64,000 nucleotides of DNA from Casuarius casuarius (lineage: Eukaryota > Chordata > Aves > Casuariiformes > Casuariidae), in contig PTFA01000087.1 in NCBI GenBank assembly GCA_003342895.1, positions 374,743 through 438,742 on the forward strand, read 5' to 3'. Below the pieces are notes generated by a model, which did no database searches, was not told where the DNA came from, and saw nothing but the letters and a program-made list of their open reading frames with translations. The stretch's first letter is position 1, and every line of letters begins with the position of its first letter. A program made the translations under genes and the position numbers. This document shows positions 1 to 11,100 of the stretch, in pieces.

Positions 1-240
1 ATTTCCAAGCACATGAAGGAAAAGAAGGTGATGGGGAGCAGCCAGCATGGATTTACTAAGGGCAAAGCACATCTGACCAACCTCCTTTCTTTCTGTGACA
101 AGGTGACTTCTGTTATGGGCAAGGGGAAGGCCGTGGATGATGTGCACCTTGGCGTTAGTGAGGCCACTGACATGGTCAAGCCAGAGAACAGGCTGTATCT
201 AAAAAGAAACAAAGTAAACATACCCATAGGGTGAGGTAAA
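1..240 (+). mobile_element. CR1 LINE remnant, reverse-transcriptase fragment
   Basis: Frame 1 is open from the window edge to the stop at 232-234. It contains SSQHGFTKGKAHLTNLLSF, followed by a spaced block ending GKAVDDVHLGVSEA. This is the arrangement of the CR1-clade reverse-transcriptase domain: the QHGFTKG segment, then the helix before the first catalytic aspartate region. CR1 elements move by target-primed reverse transcription. Similarity fades after about 185, and the next part of the domain is not recognisable, so this is a dead internal fragment cut by the window edge on the left. The frame has several substitutions (for example GVSEATDM where the family has an LDFSKAFD-like block), so it is not a functional enzyme. 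The family call is from recall, not a search. Confidence 0.8.
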
Positions 241-1784
241 AGAGAGAAAAACTTTGTGAGGCTCTTAAAAAGACAGCTACAGCCAGTAACTGAAATACCA
301 TGTTTTTTATAGGTTAGATTTTGGAGCACAAGTTACTCTCATACCCAGACACTGCATACAGGTTACTAGCTAGCTGAAGTTAAAATAAAGGATTTGAAGA
401 GAAAACCTATTTATGATGAAAACAGGTTAATAAAAAGCTTTCTTTGATCACACTAGAGTGAAATCAAACCATGATGTGTGGATATGAACTCCACGTGAAA
501 TATAACAAAATCTTGAAGAAATAATATTTATAATTGTTTTCTTATAAAACACTTTCAGGAAAGGGAATACTTACTCAAGGGGTGAAAATGCTAGATATTA
601 GGTTGTTAAGAAAGTGAATACAGTGGAAGGACAGAAGCCACTAAAAAGTAGAAAATATATTCTCAAATGTTTTTAATGGCATAGAAAAGCTATCAACAGA
701 ATATAAAATGCAGTTAACAGAACTCAATTTCCCGGTTAGACATGTGCCAACACATACCTAGAAGTGTACTTAGACAAAAAGTTAAGGGACAAATTAGACA
801 TCTTATATAGCAGAGAATACTCAAGCACCTTTAGAAGGAGTCTCCTCTCTAGCAGCTCCGGAAGAGAAGGGAGAAACTCTTTCCCTACGCCTCCAGCCTA
901 AATAGCAAAGCACATGCATATGTACACAATTCCACATACCTACTAGGGAAGATATTACTTAACAAAAGGTTTGTCCCAGATACCTGTCTGCCCCTCATCC
1001 CACACTAGGTATTTTACCTGGGTTGTAGAAAGTTTCTTTAAAAAGAGAGTTCATGTCTGTGATATTTTAACTTTCCCCCTGTGAATACACTGCTTTACTG
1101 TAAATGTATTTTACTGTACATTTTAGGCTATGCTCTGCACCTGTATTATTTCGCAAAAAGATATCGAAGTATTTGAAGATACTGTAGGCAACAGAGTTTA
1201 CAGATGATATTTTGCTATGAGTATAAACAATAGAGCAGTATCATCAGACACAGAGCTTATGATGCAAGCTTGAAACTTGACAGACAGAAATGTAAATTTA
1301 GGGGTAAATAATTAACCAAGCTCAGAAAAATATGACTGATCTAGGGGCCCTACTAGACCTTGGTGGGTTATAGATAATTATCAATATTTCTCTACTTACA
1401 GAGAAGGAAAGCATAAAAGGAGGAGAAACCTGGCTGAAAAATTTATATCCAATTCAGCTGCCAAAAGTATTGATTTAAAAACTTTAACCTGTAAAAATGG
1501 GTAGGCAAGATGCTAATCATAGCAGGTATCATTAAAACAGTTTATAAAGAAGGCATTGATTCTCTAATGGTAATTGTTATACCAAATTGTCAACCAATCC
1601 TTCTATGCAAGGCCTTGCAACAACACTTTTTTGCAAAGATGGGAACAACTGGAAACTGCAGTTAATGCTGCAGAAAATCTAATTTAAGCTGAATGCCAGC
1701 AAGCACGAGCAGAAAAACAAAAAGGCTTCTGTGCTTACGCATGCATGAAAAATAAGGTTCCTCTATGGAATGACAGTACTAGCA
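241..1784. other. AT-rich stretch, no gene recognised
   Basis: Sequence between the CR1 fragment and the Gypsy-like fragment. No open frame with recognisable domains was seen. It could hold the decayed 5' part of the Gypsy-like element (reverse transcriptase and the front of RNase H). A short AYA-containing stretch near 1735-1745 is a possible trace, but too weak to claim. Confidence 0.5.
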
Positions 1785-2320
1785 GAAGCAGACTGCAAAC
1801 CATTATGACAATGGGGGGAAAAACACAACTTAGATAGAAGAGGTTATTCTTTCAATTGCAGTTGGATGATTTATAGCTAGAATATAAACCTGGAAAAGAC
1901 CTTATGTTAGCAGACACTCTGTCTGAGCCTTCAATAAAAGAAGGGTAGTACAAACACCAGAGTCTCATGTTGTCCATGTAAATATGTTCAGGAAAATTTT
2001 CTCGGTCTCAGACAGGATGCGGTCTGTCACTGCAAGAGACCATAATGCAAAATGAGACTTTGCAAAAGGTAGTAAGAGTGATTAAGGCTGGCTGGCCTTC
2101 AGAATATAAACCTACTCCTTTTAACAATTTTGGAGGAGAAATTTATTTTGTAGATGGTACTTAAAGGTTCTAGATTTGTTGTGTGAAAAATTTTAAAATA
2201 GGAAATACAATATTGGATATATGAAAGATACCTGTGTATCAGGAGAAGAGAAGACTGGTTAAAAACATATTATTTGCCCCCAAGTTTGTGCAGATGTAGG
2301 GAAAAAAACACCACCACAAA
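1785..2320 (+). mobile_element. Ty3/Gypsy-type LTR retrotransposon pol remnant (RNase H end to integrase start)
   Basis: Several pieces occur in the order expected for Gypsy-type pol. At 1785-1805 EADCKPL matches the RNase H ETDHKPL-type motif, with the His changed to Cys. At 1880-1933 EYKPGKDLMLADTLSEPS matches the strongly conserved end of the RNase H/connection region. At 2051-2161, in the same frame, ETLQKVVRVIKAGWPSEY and a later block ending EIYFVDG match the spacer leading into integrase. At 2160-2183, one frame off, LKGSRFVV follows as it does in the family. A degraded H2C2 zinc-finger segment (YERYLCIRR) follows near 2220-2250 with its zinc ligands lost. In-frame stops occur at 1877-1879, 2184-2186 and 2196-2198, plus frameshifts, so it is a fossil. 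Neither LTR was identified. Ty3/Gypsy copies are scarce in bird genomes, which makes this worth noting. Confidence 0.75.
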
Positions 2321-3214
2321 TCTGAAAAATAGAAATGTTCAGAAATTGTGTGTGTGGGGAAAAACAATCTGTGACTATAATTTTAAACAAGCTTAGACCT
2401 ATAGTCCACATTTGGCATAGATATGCTTACATATGCAGTTGGATAACTATGCATGTTTTGGTTTTGGATTATCACTCTTAATTTCCAGAACAGCAGCATT
2501 ACAGAATGCAAGCACTAAAGATGTAATCTCATGTATAAAATTTGCCTTTGCATGAAACACATTACCCACCCTGGAGAACAAATGATGCTATGAATGCATT
2601 TCTGTCAATTTTTATAAATACATTGAAAAAAATTAAAGCAGGAAACATACTGTGATAGTACACCACATGCCTTAATGTTTCTAGTCACAAAATAGCGCAC
2701 ACAAAGTATTTGACAGCAAATACAAGTATAAACCCCACTTGTTTCCTGTAAAACAAGTTTCTTCGTTTCTCTGAGATTACTAAGAAAGGCCATGCAAATA
2801 GTGGCCACCTTAAGCTTGCACAAAAGGAATAGGAAAGACAAATATCCTGAGGCTCCAAGCTCCAAAACAGAGCAGATCAGAAAGGAGATGACAAATTAGA
2901 CAACACCAGTGGAAAGGATTGAACAAAACATACTAGAGAGCTACAAGGAAAGGAGCACCAGCTCAGAGCCTGACTGAGCACTATGGAGGATTTGCTGTAT
3001 CATCACTTAATTTTTTTCCCCTCATTTATGGAGAAACCAAAGGATAACAGGTCCTCAATGAGGTCTGACACCTTGGTCTGACTACTTAATTTACGGCTGT
3101 TAATGAGAGCAACCTGGCTTTGAACACAGGGATTCATCTCCCTTTCTTCCAAGCTCTCCCTTTCAGTTGTCATTGGCTTACATTGAAAACCATCTAATTT
3201 AGTGATCACCACCT
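2321..3214. other. Non-coding stretch, nothing recognised
   Basis: AT-rich sequence after the Gypsy-like fragment. The minus-strand open frames at 2605-2865 and 3003-3212 show no domain, signal peptide or family resemblance. They look like chance frames. Confidence 0.5.
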
Positions 3215-3292
3215 AAAGACACAACACTAGCCTCACAGAATTTACAGTTCAAGTAGACAACCATGACGATGACAGATGGGAAAAGGGAATCA
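3215..3292 (+). mobile_element. Ancient amniote CORE-SINE (MIR-type) fragment
   Basis: The order of short matches follows the middle of the amniote MIR-like SINE: a segment like the family's CAAAGAGCTTACAGTCT (here cagaatttacagttcaag), then tagacaa, a short spacer, and gatgggaaaaggga. The match is diverged and incomplete, and the tRNA head and 3' end are missing. Assigned from memory of the family consensus. Confidence 0.5.
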
Positions 3293-4485
3293 ATGGAAGC
3301 TGCATATTAAGAGATTAGCACAGGGCAAACAAACATACTGATTCCTGTGCTGTGTTAGTAAGAGCTTGTCTCCCTTCCCTAACCCCTCCAGTTTCTTCTT
3401 TTGGTTTAAAGAAACAGGCCATCTTCTGGGCAAAGTGAATTTTGGAAACGGAGGGTAAAGGACAGAGAAGATTCATAATGCATATACTAATTTTTCCCAT
3501 GCAATCCAGACTAAAGGGTGCAGTCATCCCAAAAGGTCTGCTACCTCTCAGTGGTATCACTCAGCCAGAATTGATCAATGGTAGTAGTCCAAGATCTCCA
3601 AAATGAATTTCTGGATTTGCAAGCAGAGACTTTCTAATTTATTATAGCCGTTTGGCCTGTCCTGACCCCTCCCTGGATCTCTGCCCCGTTTTATGCATTC
3701 AGACCTCAACTGGGGAAAAGCACTTATGAATGTATTTAACTTTAAAGAGGTGATTGAAACCTACAGACATCAATTGCAGATAAGCACATAATTACTTATG
3801 TCTAGAATAAAGATGAGATTTGTATACTTTAAGTGCATTCCTAAAAGGATTTATTATGAGAGAATTCTTCATCCTGTTTTGCTCACATGTAAAGAGACTA
3901 GTACAAAGATTCCTATAAATAAATAAAAGCAGAAACGTTTCCTTGGGCAGGTGTATTTAAGAATGAACCTGTACATTTCGACTTACTTGGAACATTATAC
4001 ATTTTAACACATACGAATTTATTCAGCCATTTGTAGTATGTGTATGAAGGGTTTTTCTAGGACAGTGTAATCTACCTTTTGATTTTTCAAGTATAACAAC
4101 TGGACTTCCACTTTTGAATCAGCCTCTAATGGTCATTCAGCCACTGTACACGAGAATGCTTCCTTCTCCTTTTTGTGAGTCCTGTTTGATGCTGTTTCTT
4201 AATCTTGGATTAGTTGTTGACTCATATCAAATGCAAATCAAGCTCTTTTACAGTATGAATCATAGCTGCTCTCGGTCAAAGGGGTAAGAACAGATGAGAA
4301 AGGAAACATTACATTTCTGGACAATACTGATGACTGAGGGTTGGTATGACTCATACTTTAAGAGGGCTGATATGCACTTTCAAGTCAACTCATAAGATTA
4401 AGAAGTGACTTCAAACAGGGCTTTCAAAAGGAGAAGAAAATAGGGATTGAAATAAGCCAACAGAGCAACGTACAAGGCCACATCC

Positions 4486-4530
4486 TGGAGTCCTCACTGA
4501 TGCAAGATTCCCATTGACATTAACTTTATG
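4486..4530. mobile_element. Possible fragment of a palindromic amniote repeat
   Basis: The segment cctcactgatgcaagattcc, followed by cattgaca, resembles one arm of the small palindromic non-autonomous repeats common in turtles and birds, whose arms carry CTCAGGCAAAACTCCCATTGA-like sequence. The matching second arm is not visible, so the call is weak. Confidence 0.25.
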
Positions 4531-5093
4531 GTTTGTAAGCAGTAAGATGAGAATTCATGGCTTGAGACTGACTGTTAGTTAGCTGTGAGTTTCAAATAGC
4601 TGAAAGTCCACTCAGTAGAGTTTTAAAGTAATTATTTTTTGGTCAGGTTTTGTAAAAAAAAACAGGAAGCCAGAGGGCTGCATGTTATTTTCCACAAAAA
4701 AAAATGTTTGCTTCTCACATACGGCATTGTTAGGAAAACAGTGGACATATCTGTGGTTACAAGGAAGAGGATATGGAGGGAGGTATTTCTATTTGCTGAG
4801 ATTTAGATTTGGAAGATAACTCAAAAAGAAGCATCCAAAACATTATTTTTGTGTCCCAGGTAATTTTACTTCATATGGGAAATTACTACAGAATTAGGAA
4901 AATGTACATGCATGAAGCAAAGCATCTCTCTGCTGATGAGAAAGACCGACAGAAACAATACATTAGAAAAATCAGAAAGCCAGAAACGTACCCACTTTTG
5001 CTATTTACCTTGGATAGGAATAGCCATTTCTTCACAAATATAAATGAAAAATATTTTTTCTTTAGTTCCCTAAAAATCAAAAGAGAAACTTTT

Positions 5094-5141
5094 AGCTATT
5101 TCTTTGTGGACTGTTTTAGCTATTCCTTTAGAGACTGTTTT
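5094..5141 (+). repeat. 24-bp direct tandem duplication
   Basis: Two adjacent 24-nt units, 5094-5117 and 5118-5141, agree at 20 of 24 positions. Both start agctatt and end actgtttt. The unit is a multiple of three, so in the forward open frame it appears as two similar 8-residue blocks (SYFFVDCF then SYSFRDCF). It looks like a local slippage or duplication event. Confidence 0.8.
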
Positions 5142-7834
5142 GGGGGCAGGGGTTGTTTGTTTTTTAATCAAAGCTTGCTCAGTGCATTACCATCATACCT
5201 ACCACATACATTACTGCACATCTGTGCCTTTTGTATTTAGGTACACCAGATTTTATTGCAGAGCCTCTATTACTCTCTCCGAAGGACCAGGAATCAACAT
5301 GTCTTTTGTGTACCAGCAAGATTCTGTCTTAATCCTATAATAATTTTCTAATTCCTTTCATATTCCTGTCACTAGAGCTTAAGACAAAAACTTGGCAAAA
5401 GGGCTTTAAAACAAAGTCAAGGTATTGCTCAACCAGTTAAAAAAAGAGCAAGAAAGAAGAGATTTACCTATTTTTAGAGTTGCAATGAAATAAATACTTA
5501 TTTTTACTTTTAAAGAGCTTCGATGGCTTACATTTAAGAACATTTTGGACTAAAGAACAAACGCAATTAGGATTACTTGGCAATTACACTGGGGTAATCA
5601 GCCAACGATTTTGTACAGAGATACCCTACTTCTATCACTTTTACCAAAAAGAGGGCATTGTATTGAGTACCAATGACCCAACAAGCATCTGCTATCAGCA
5701 GGCAGCCATCCATCAACCCTCGTCCTCCAAAATCTCCGCAGAAAGCCATCTCTGCCTGCCCCCTCCTGCCAAACATTCCAGCGGGTGGGGAGCGACGGGG
5801 ACTTGCTCTCCAGCTATGCGCTGGGCTCCCTAGGACCTGAATGGTGTATTGGCTCCATATTCGCTCCTTCCTGTTACTCTAGACCATACCGATCAGCTGT
5901 ATTAAACCACAGCTTCTGATATGACAGATTAAACACCAAGAATGAGGAAATCAAACAGCAGCTGAAATCCGCATGGCAAGTTCACTGGACAAATATTTCC
6001 AATTAAGTCTGCAGTAGGGGCCAAGTTCACTCTGAAACTGGCTCTGTAATCAGAAACCTAGCAGTCAGCCAGACGGGTTTAATGTGGTTGTGCTGCACTG
6101 TGTACAGTCTGGCACGGGAGAAGCTAGCACTGTGGAAAAGACGTGATGGGAGGATCATAAAACTGATACGCGTGCTTCAGTGCTGGCACTCATGTTATTG
6201 GTTGCCATTTGAGCAGTCAAGGGAATGGGATTCAGGTGCTGAGCAACCTTGGGCACCTCTGGAAAGCCAGGCCACACTCAAGTGCCACAATACAGAGATG
6301 TCTCAGTTATTTCCTACTCTAAGCAGACATTCTTCCTTAGCCCAGCCCTTTCAGAAAAGCAAATTTGTGACAGGTTTATGTTCATTCAGCATGAACAACA
6401 GAGGCATTAAACTATCTATCTATCTACTTCACTGATAATGTTAATAACCCTAAAACCTTTTGTCTGTCAGAACTGTTCCTAAATCTAAATCAAGCACATG
6501 CAACATATTGCTTCCTTAAATGCCGTTAGATTTCTGTCCTGCCAGAACTTCAGTAACTGCAGATTTAAAGTTTTGGCTAGTACTGAAACAGTTCCTGTAA
6601 AATACACCACACATAGCTTCTAATTTGAAAATATTAGCATCAATAACAATGTGTTTGATACGCCTTCAGCAAGTTATGTTCTTGGTTAAAAGATTAAAAC
6701 AAATGTCTGATAGAGTCTATCCACAGAAGGGACTAGTATGCATTTGTGGTGTCTATTTTTGTCTGTTGAAATTAAAAAAATAAAATTAGGTTGCCTAGGA
6801 TTTCCATCTTTACTTAGCTTCCTGGTATCATCTGATGTTAAGTTGCTAATTACACACAGGTGGTATAATATTCAAGTGATGAAAGTTTGAGGTTTGTGGC
6901 ACAGAATACTTACAGTTTTGCATAGACTGTAACATTCACCAGTGAGCAATGCTCCACAAGATTTACAAAATAGAGCCATTAAAATTAAGACTTCAAATTC
7001 CTACTTGCAAAGAAACAGCATAAACAGAGACAACTCCGACTACCCAGCAGTATCTCTTATGCATCTCAGATGAGCCTCTAATGGAACTGATGTGTACTCA
7101 TCATTCATTTTGGCAAACATATGTATCAGATTTTCTGTTTCAAATTCCTCTTTTTAAAATGTTGGTTCAAATATCTTAACATGGACCCAGAAATGCTGGA
7201 GGAATTAAGTCCCTGGCAATAATTAGGCTTTGGGTTTTTTTTTAAGTTTCATCATGCTTTACATATCAGTGCTTTCTAACTCCTCAGCCAAAATGAGACA
7301 AAAAATCTGCAATGCTCATAGTCCCACCTGCATGTTTTCTACCTTTCTTTATATCACAACTGGAAATAGCTTTACCAAAGGCTACTAATGGCTTTCCTGT
7401 CTCTCCTGTCTCCTTCCTGCCTCCGCTAGCACAGGTGACTACAGCGTACTGCTCTGGTCTCTGAACTGTAGCCTGGCCAGAGCAGAGCATTAGATCTGAC
7501 TGGGTGCTAGGCTGCTGCAAGGCCTGACCTGTGCTCTGCAAGCAGGTCTGACACATCCGCGACGTGCGCACTCACTGATGGACCCCTGTACTTCCACTCT
7601 CACATTACATGGCCCCGGTCTGCAGATGCATATTGCCTCTCTTGAACGTTAAACAGGGCTGCACCCAGCCCTGCATACACCAATTTATTTAGGCCACCAA
7701 GGGTAACTGATTAACAGAAAACAACACTTTATATAAACATCCCCTTGTCAGGTAATTCCAGCCTAGATTTCAGATTCATTCACAGTAAACTCTCATTCTG
7801 TCCTGCATTTGGCTGCCAGAGATACTATTACTAT

Positions 7835-8135
7835 TTGTTGAGACCAAGATCCCACCGTGTTAGGCCAAACGCACATGCACAGAAACAACAGCAAAAAGAA
7901 GCAGTGCTCCAAAGAGCTTACAGTCTGAACAAGCAAAAAAAGAAAAGGTGGGAAGATAGACAGACAATAAAGACACAGAATAGTGTTCTGAATGGCTGTA
8001 GCGCCTTAGAAGCCAAAGCCTCACTTACTTTGAACAGTACTTTCGAAACTGCATCCAAAATGACTTCTCCAAGGTCATGTAGGAAGTCAGTAGTAAAGCC
8101 GAGGATATGAGTAGCAGTCCAGTACCCACAGGACC
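7835..8135 (+). mobile_element. Ancient amniote CORE-SINE (MIR1_Amn-like), near full length
   Basis: This is the best preserved copy of the family in the window. From 7835 it follows the family order: ttgttgagaccaagatccca, then a gtgttaggc segment, a short A-rich spacer, tccaaagagcttacagtct (7909-7927), and aggtgggaagatagacagac. At 8060-8130 comes the CORE-like 3' part, tgacttctccaaggtcatgt with aggaagtcagtagtaaagcc. The stretch between the two halves (about 7965-8050) does not match and is longer than expected, which suggests a small insertion. Such SINEs predate the radiation of living amniotes and are no longer active in birds. Confidence 0.7.
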
Positions 8136-11100
8136 CCAGAACTTCTCCAAGAAGGCTGGATGCAAACTTCAAACACTACAGATAACCAAACCGTGAGATT
8201 AGATCTGAGTCGGGAAGAATTAAATAGTCCAGCAGCGCTGCTGAAAACAAGCAATATGGCACTGGCGCTAATGCTAGCCTCAGCATCCAAACCACTGAAA
8301 CGAAAACCATGGCAGCAAGGCGCATAGAAGAAAAGAACTCAAAACCTCACGAGCAGTTATGAGAGAGGAGGAAAAAGGATCTGAAAACTCTGCAATCATC
8401 TATGCATCAAGAAGATGTACTGGTAGCAAGCTTCTCATAGTGTGATGAACAACCCCTGGCTTGTGATTTAGTGCAGGCTCAAGATGAGAGAACTATGACT
8501 GGAAAAGAAAATGAGGATAACTAGAAGAAATCAGAAAATAGAAGAACGGCTGAGGGGGAGGGAACAGACCCAAGTCCCTCGTTTTCTCTCATGCAAGCAA
8601 CAGAAACTTGCAAATTTAATGAACAACCTTGAACTCTATTTTTTTTAATCTAGCTATTTTTTTTTAATTCTAATATGATGCCAGCAATAGCAAACCTTAT
8701 ACTATGAGAGTTGGCTGTCTAGGGAAGTAATGAACTGGTAAATGCTTGATAATAGTCCTTAATGCCTCAGACCCCTGCCCTGCCAAAGGCTCCAAAGTGC
8801 TGAAGGACAAACCAGCACTGGGGCTACTCAGTTCTAGCCTTCATCAATCAGTGAGTTAAGCACAGTCAAATGAAACTACTAGGATTTTTTTCAAGACTTT
8901 CCATAGATCCACTTAAAAAGAGCAAGTAAGAGAAACACACACACACACACACAGACATACTGTGTTTGGAGAGGTGACCCAGGGCTGTTGGCAAGACCCA
9001 GTTTGCTGCTCAGACACATCGCACATCTGCAAATTTGCAGCCCTATGCTTGTGCCCTCTGTGACAAACGGGACCCCATATACCTAAGCGAGCAAAGTGGC
9101 TCGATACGCTGCCACGTACAACTGGAAAGGCTATCCTGGAGGGAAGCGCACCAGAGCATATTACACTCCACACAACCAGCACAAAAACTTGTTTTTAACC
9201 TTTATCTCATCAACAAAGCCAATTACCTATTCATGTTCTGGGCCTAGTCTACCACAAAGGCTCTTTGTGCATGTCTCCAAGGCAGTTCCTTTTCACTCCA
9301 GAGGCGATCTCAGAGTTTGGTCTGCTCAACTCCTGGCAGCAGTCTAGCTGCAAGGAGCTCAGTGTGGGCTAATCTACCCTCCTGGAAAGCACTCCAATGG
9401 AAACACAGATATCTTCAGGCTTTCAGAATCAGGCGTATGGGAGACTTACCATAAACAGACTTTACGGGAACTCTTTATACAAATGAACATATACAAATCA
9501 GCCCTTTTCACTTAATTTTTTTTTTTTAAGCAGCTATTCTAGATGCCTTCTGTCTGTAAACTGAGGCTCTGTACTGGCTGTCACACTTTTCACTAATAAG
9601 ACTTTGGTAATATCAGCTATACACAACGTCACAAGTTTTAAAATTCTAGTGATGCAAGAAACCTCAGAAGTGGAGTCAAATATCGAGGCATTAAACAGAG
9701 GAGCCTGACACTGAGATGGGTCTGCCCAGGCTCTTATCCTAAGCACCCTAAAAATGCTTAGAAGGCTTATAATCTCAAAGGCCACATTCATTTTTTCCCT
9801 CATTTTTTAGAATAATGAAAATTCAAAGTGAAACAGAACAGAACACAAAGATTAAAAGCAATTATTTTGCTACCTGACTGCGATGTCATTGCAAGGTGCA
9901 TCATTTTGGGCTTGCTTGCTTTTCCTGGTAAAATTCTGCATGCAGCCTGGCAGGACCTACCTGGCCTGCAGCAGTCTCAGCACATCTCAGAGTCCCTAAG
10001 GACTGTCTTTCTGCCTCTCACCTCTGAAGACTTGCAACGTGTATCTGCCCCTTCCTCTTCCCAGAAGTTGATGGGCTCCCTGCCTCGTGCCTTGGCTGGC
10101 ACTTGGGCGTTTGCCTGGGGAGCAGGCTCAGCGACTCCTGAGGTGGGTTCGATCCTCCTGTCGTTTCAGTAGGCTCCCTCTCAACCGTTGGGCGTCTGTC
10201 GGGACACTAGAAACAGAAGCCTCCTGCCTTGCCTTGCTCTGTGAAATACAGTATTACTACGAACAGAGCAGCAAAACACAGGCCATCTGTCCTGGGGAGT
10301 TTGTGGGGAGGATAAAAGGAGGAAAAAACCCTGCTATATTGTTGTAAAAGATGATTCACAACTCTTGGACATAATACAGTGCAGAATAATCATTATTTAA
10401 CGATCAATAATAATCAATCCTCATTAAAATTTAAAGGTGAATTAGCACCTTTTTAGGAATAAATAAAAAGCACAATGTAGCCATTTTCATAGTGGAATAA
10501 ATACAAATAAATACATCCCCCTTTTACTCAGAATTTTATGGAGTGAAGTTCTCCCTGCATACCTCCATACGTAGCATGCATGTAAATGTATAGATGGCGG
10601 GTATTAGAAAGGAAAAGTGAGTGGACAACAAAGATGTAAACATGGACATTGCCCTGCACAGACCTGAGCCAGAGCTCTTGGAAAACAGAATGCGCAGGAA
10701 GGGGAAGCATGGACATTCGCTGATGATGGTGGCACGGTTCTTCACCTGGGAAAAAGGGCTTCACACACAGTCTCTGCAAATAAACAGCCTTGCACTAGAG
10801 AATATTCCTGACTTACATCACCAGTTTCTTCTCCTAGTATAAAATATTCAGATGATTATGCTAACTACTCCATTATGCTACAAATACACTCACAAGACTA
10901 GCATTCTTCTGTAAATTATCCTATTAAATAGATTCAAAGCTAGCAATTTTATTCATTACATTTCCAACTCTGTTAGAATCTGTTAGTCCTGCTCTCTCTT
11001 GTTCAGTCATCTACCTGATGGCAGTGTTCAATGGAAAAATTTATTTTCTTTTAAATAATAGCAGGTATGTTCCTTTGAAAAACACAGTCCTGTAATTTGC

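Larger units (their letters stand above)
3293..7834. other. Long non-coding stretch, no gene recognised
   Basis: Mostly AT-rich single-copy-looking DNA. It contains the weak palindromic-element fragment at 4486 and the 24-bp duplication at 5094, both listed separately. The longest open frame in the window (4809-5240, 143 codons) lies here. It is rich in Phe, Lys and Ile with no recognisable domain, and part of it is the tandem duplication, so I treat it as chance. A small GC-rich patch at about 5700-5830 contains several CpGs but no other promoter signal. Confidence 0.5.

Noticed and set aside
4809..5240. 143-codon forward frame, the longest in the window
   Set aside because: No domain, biased toward Phe, Lys and Ile, includes a local tandem duplication, and the length is expected by chance in AT-rich DNA of this size.
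5690..5830. Small GC-rich patch that might be a CpG island or first exon
   Set aside because: Too short, with no TATA or splice signal; the minus-strand frame (5573-5776) has no family resemblance.
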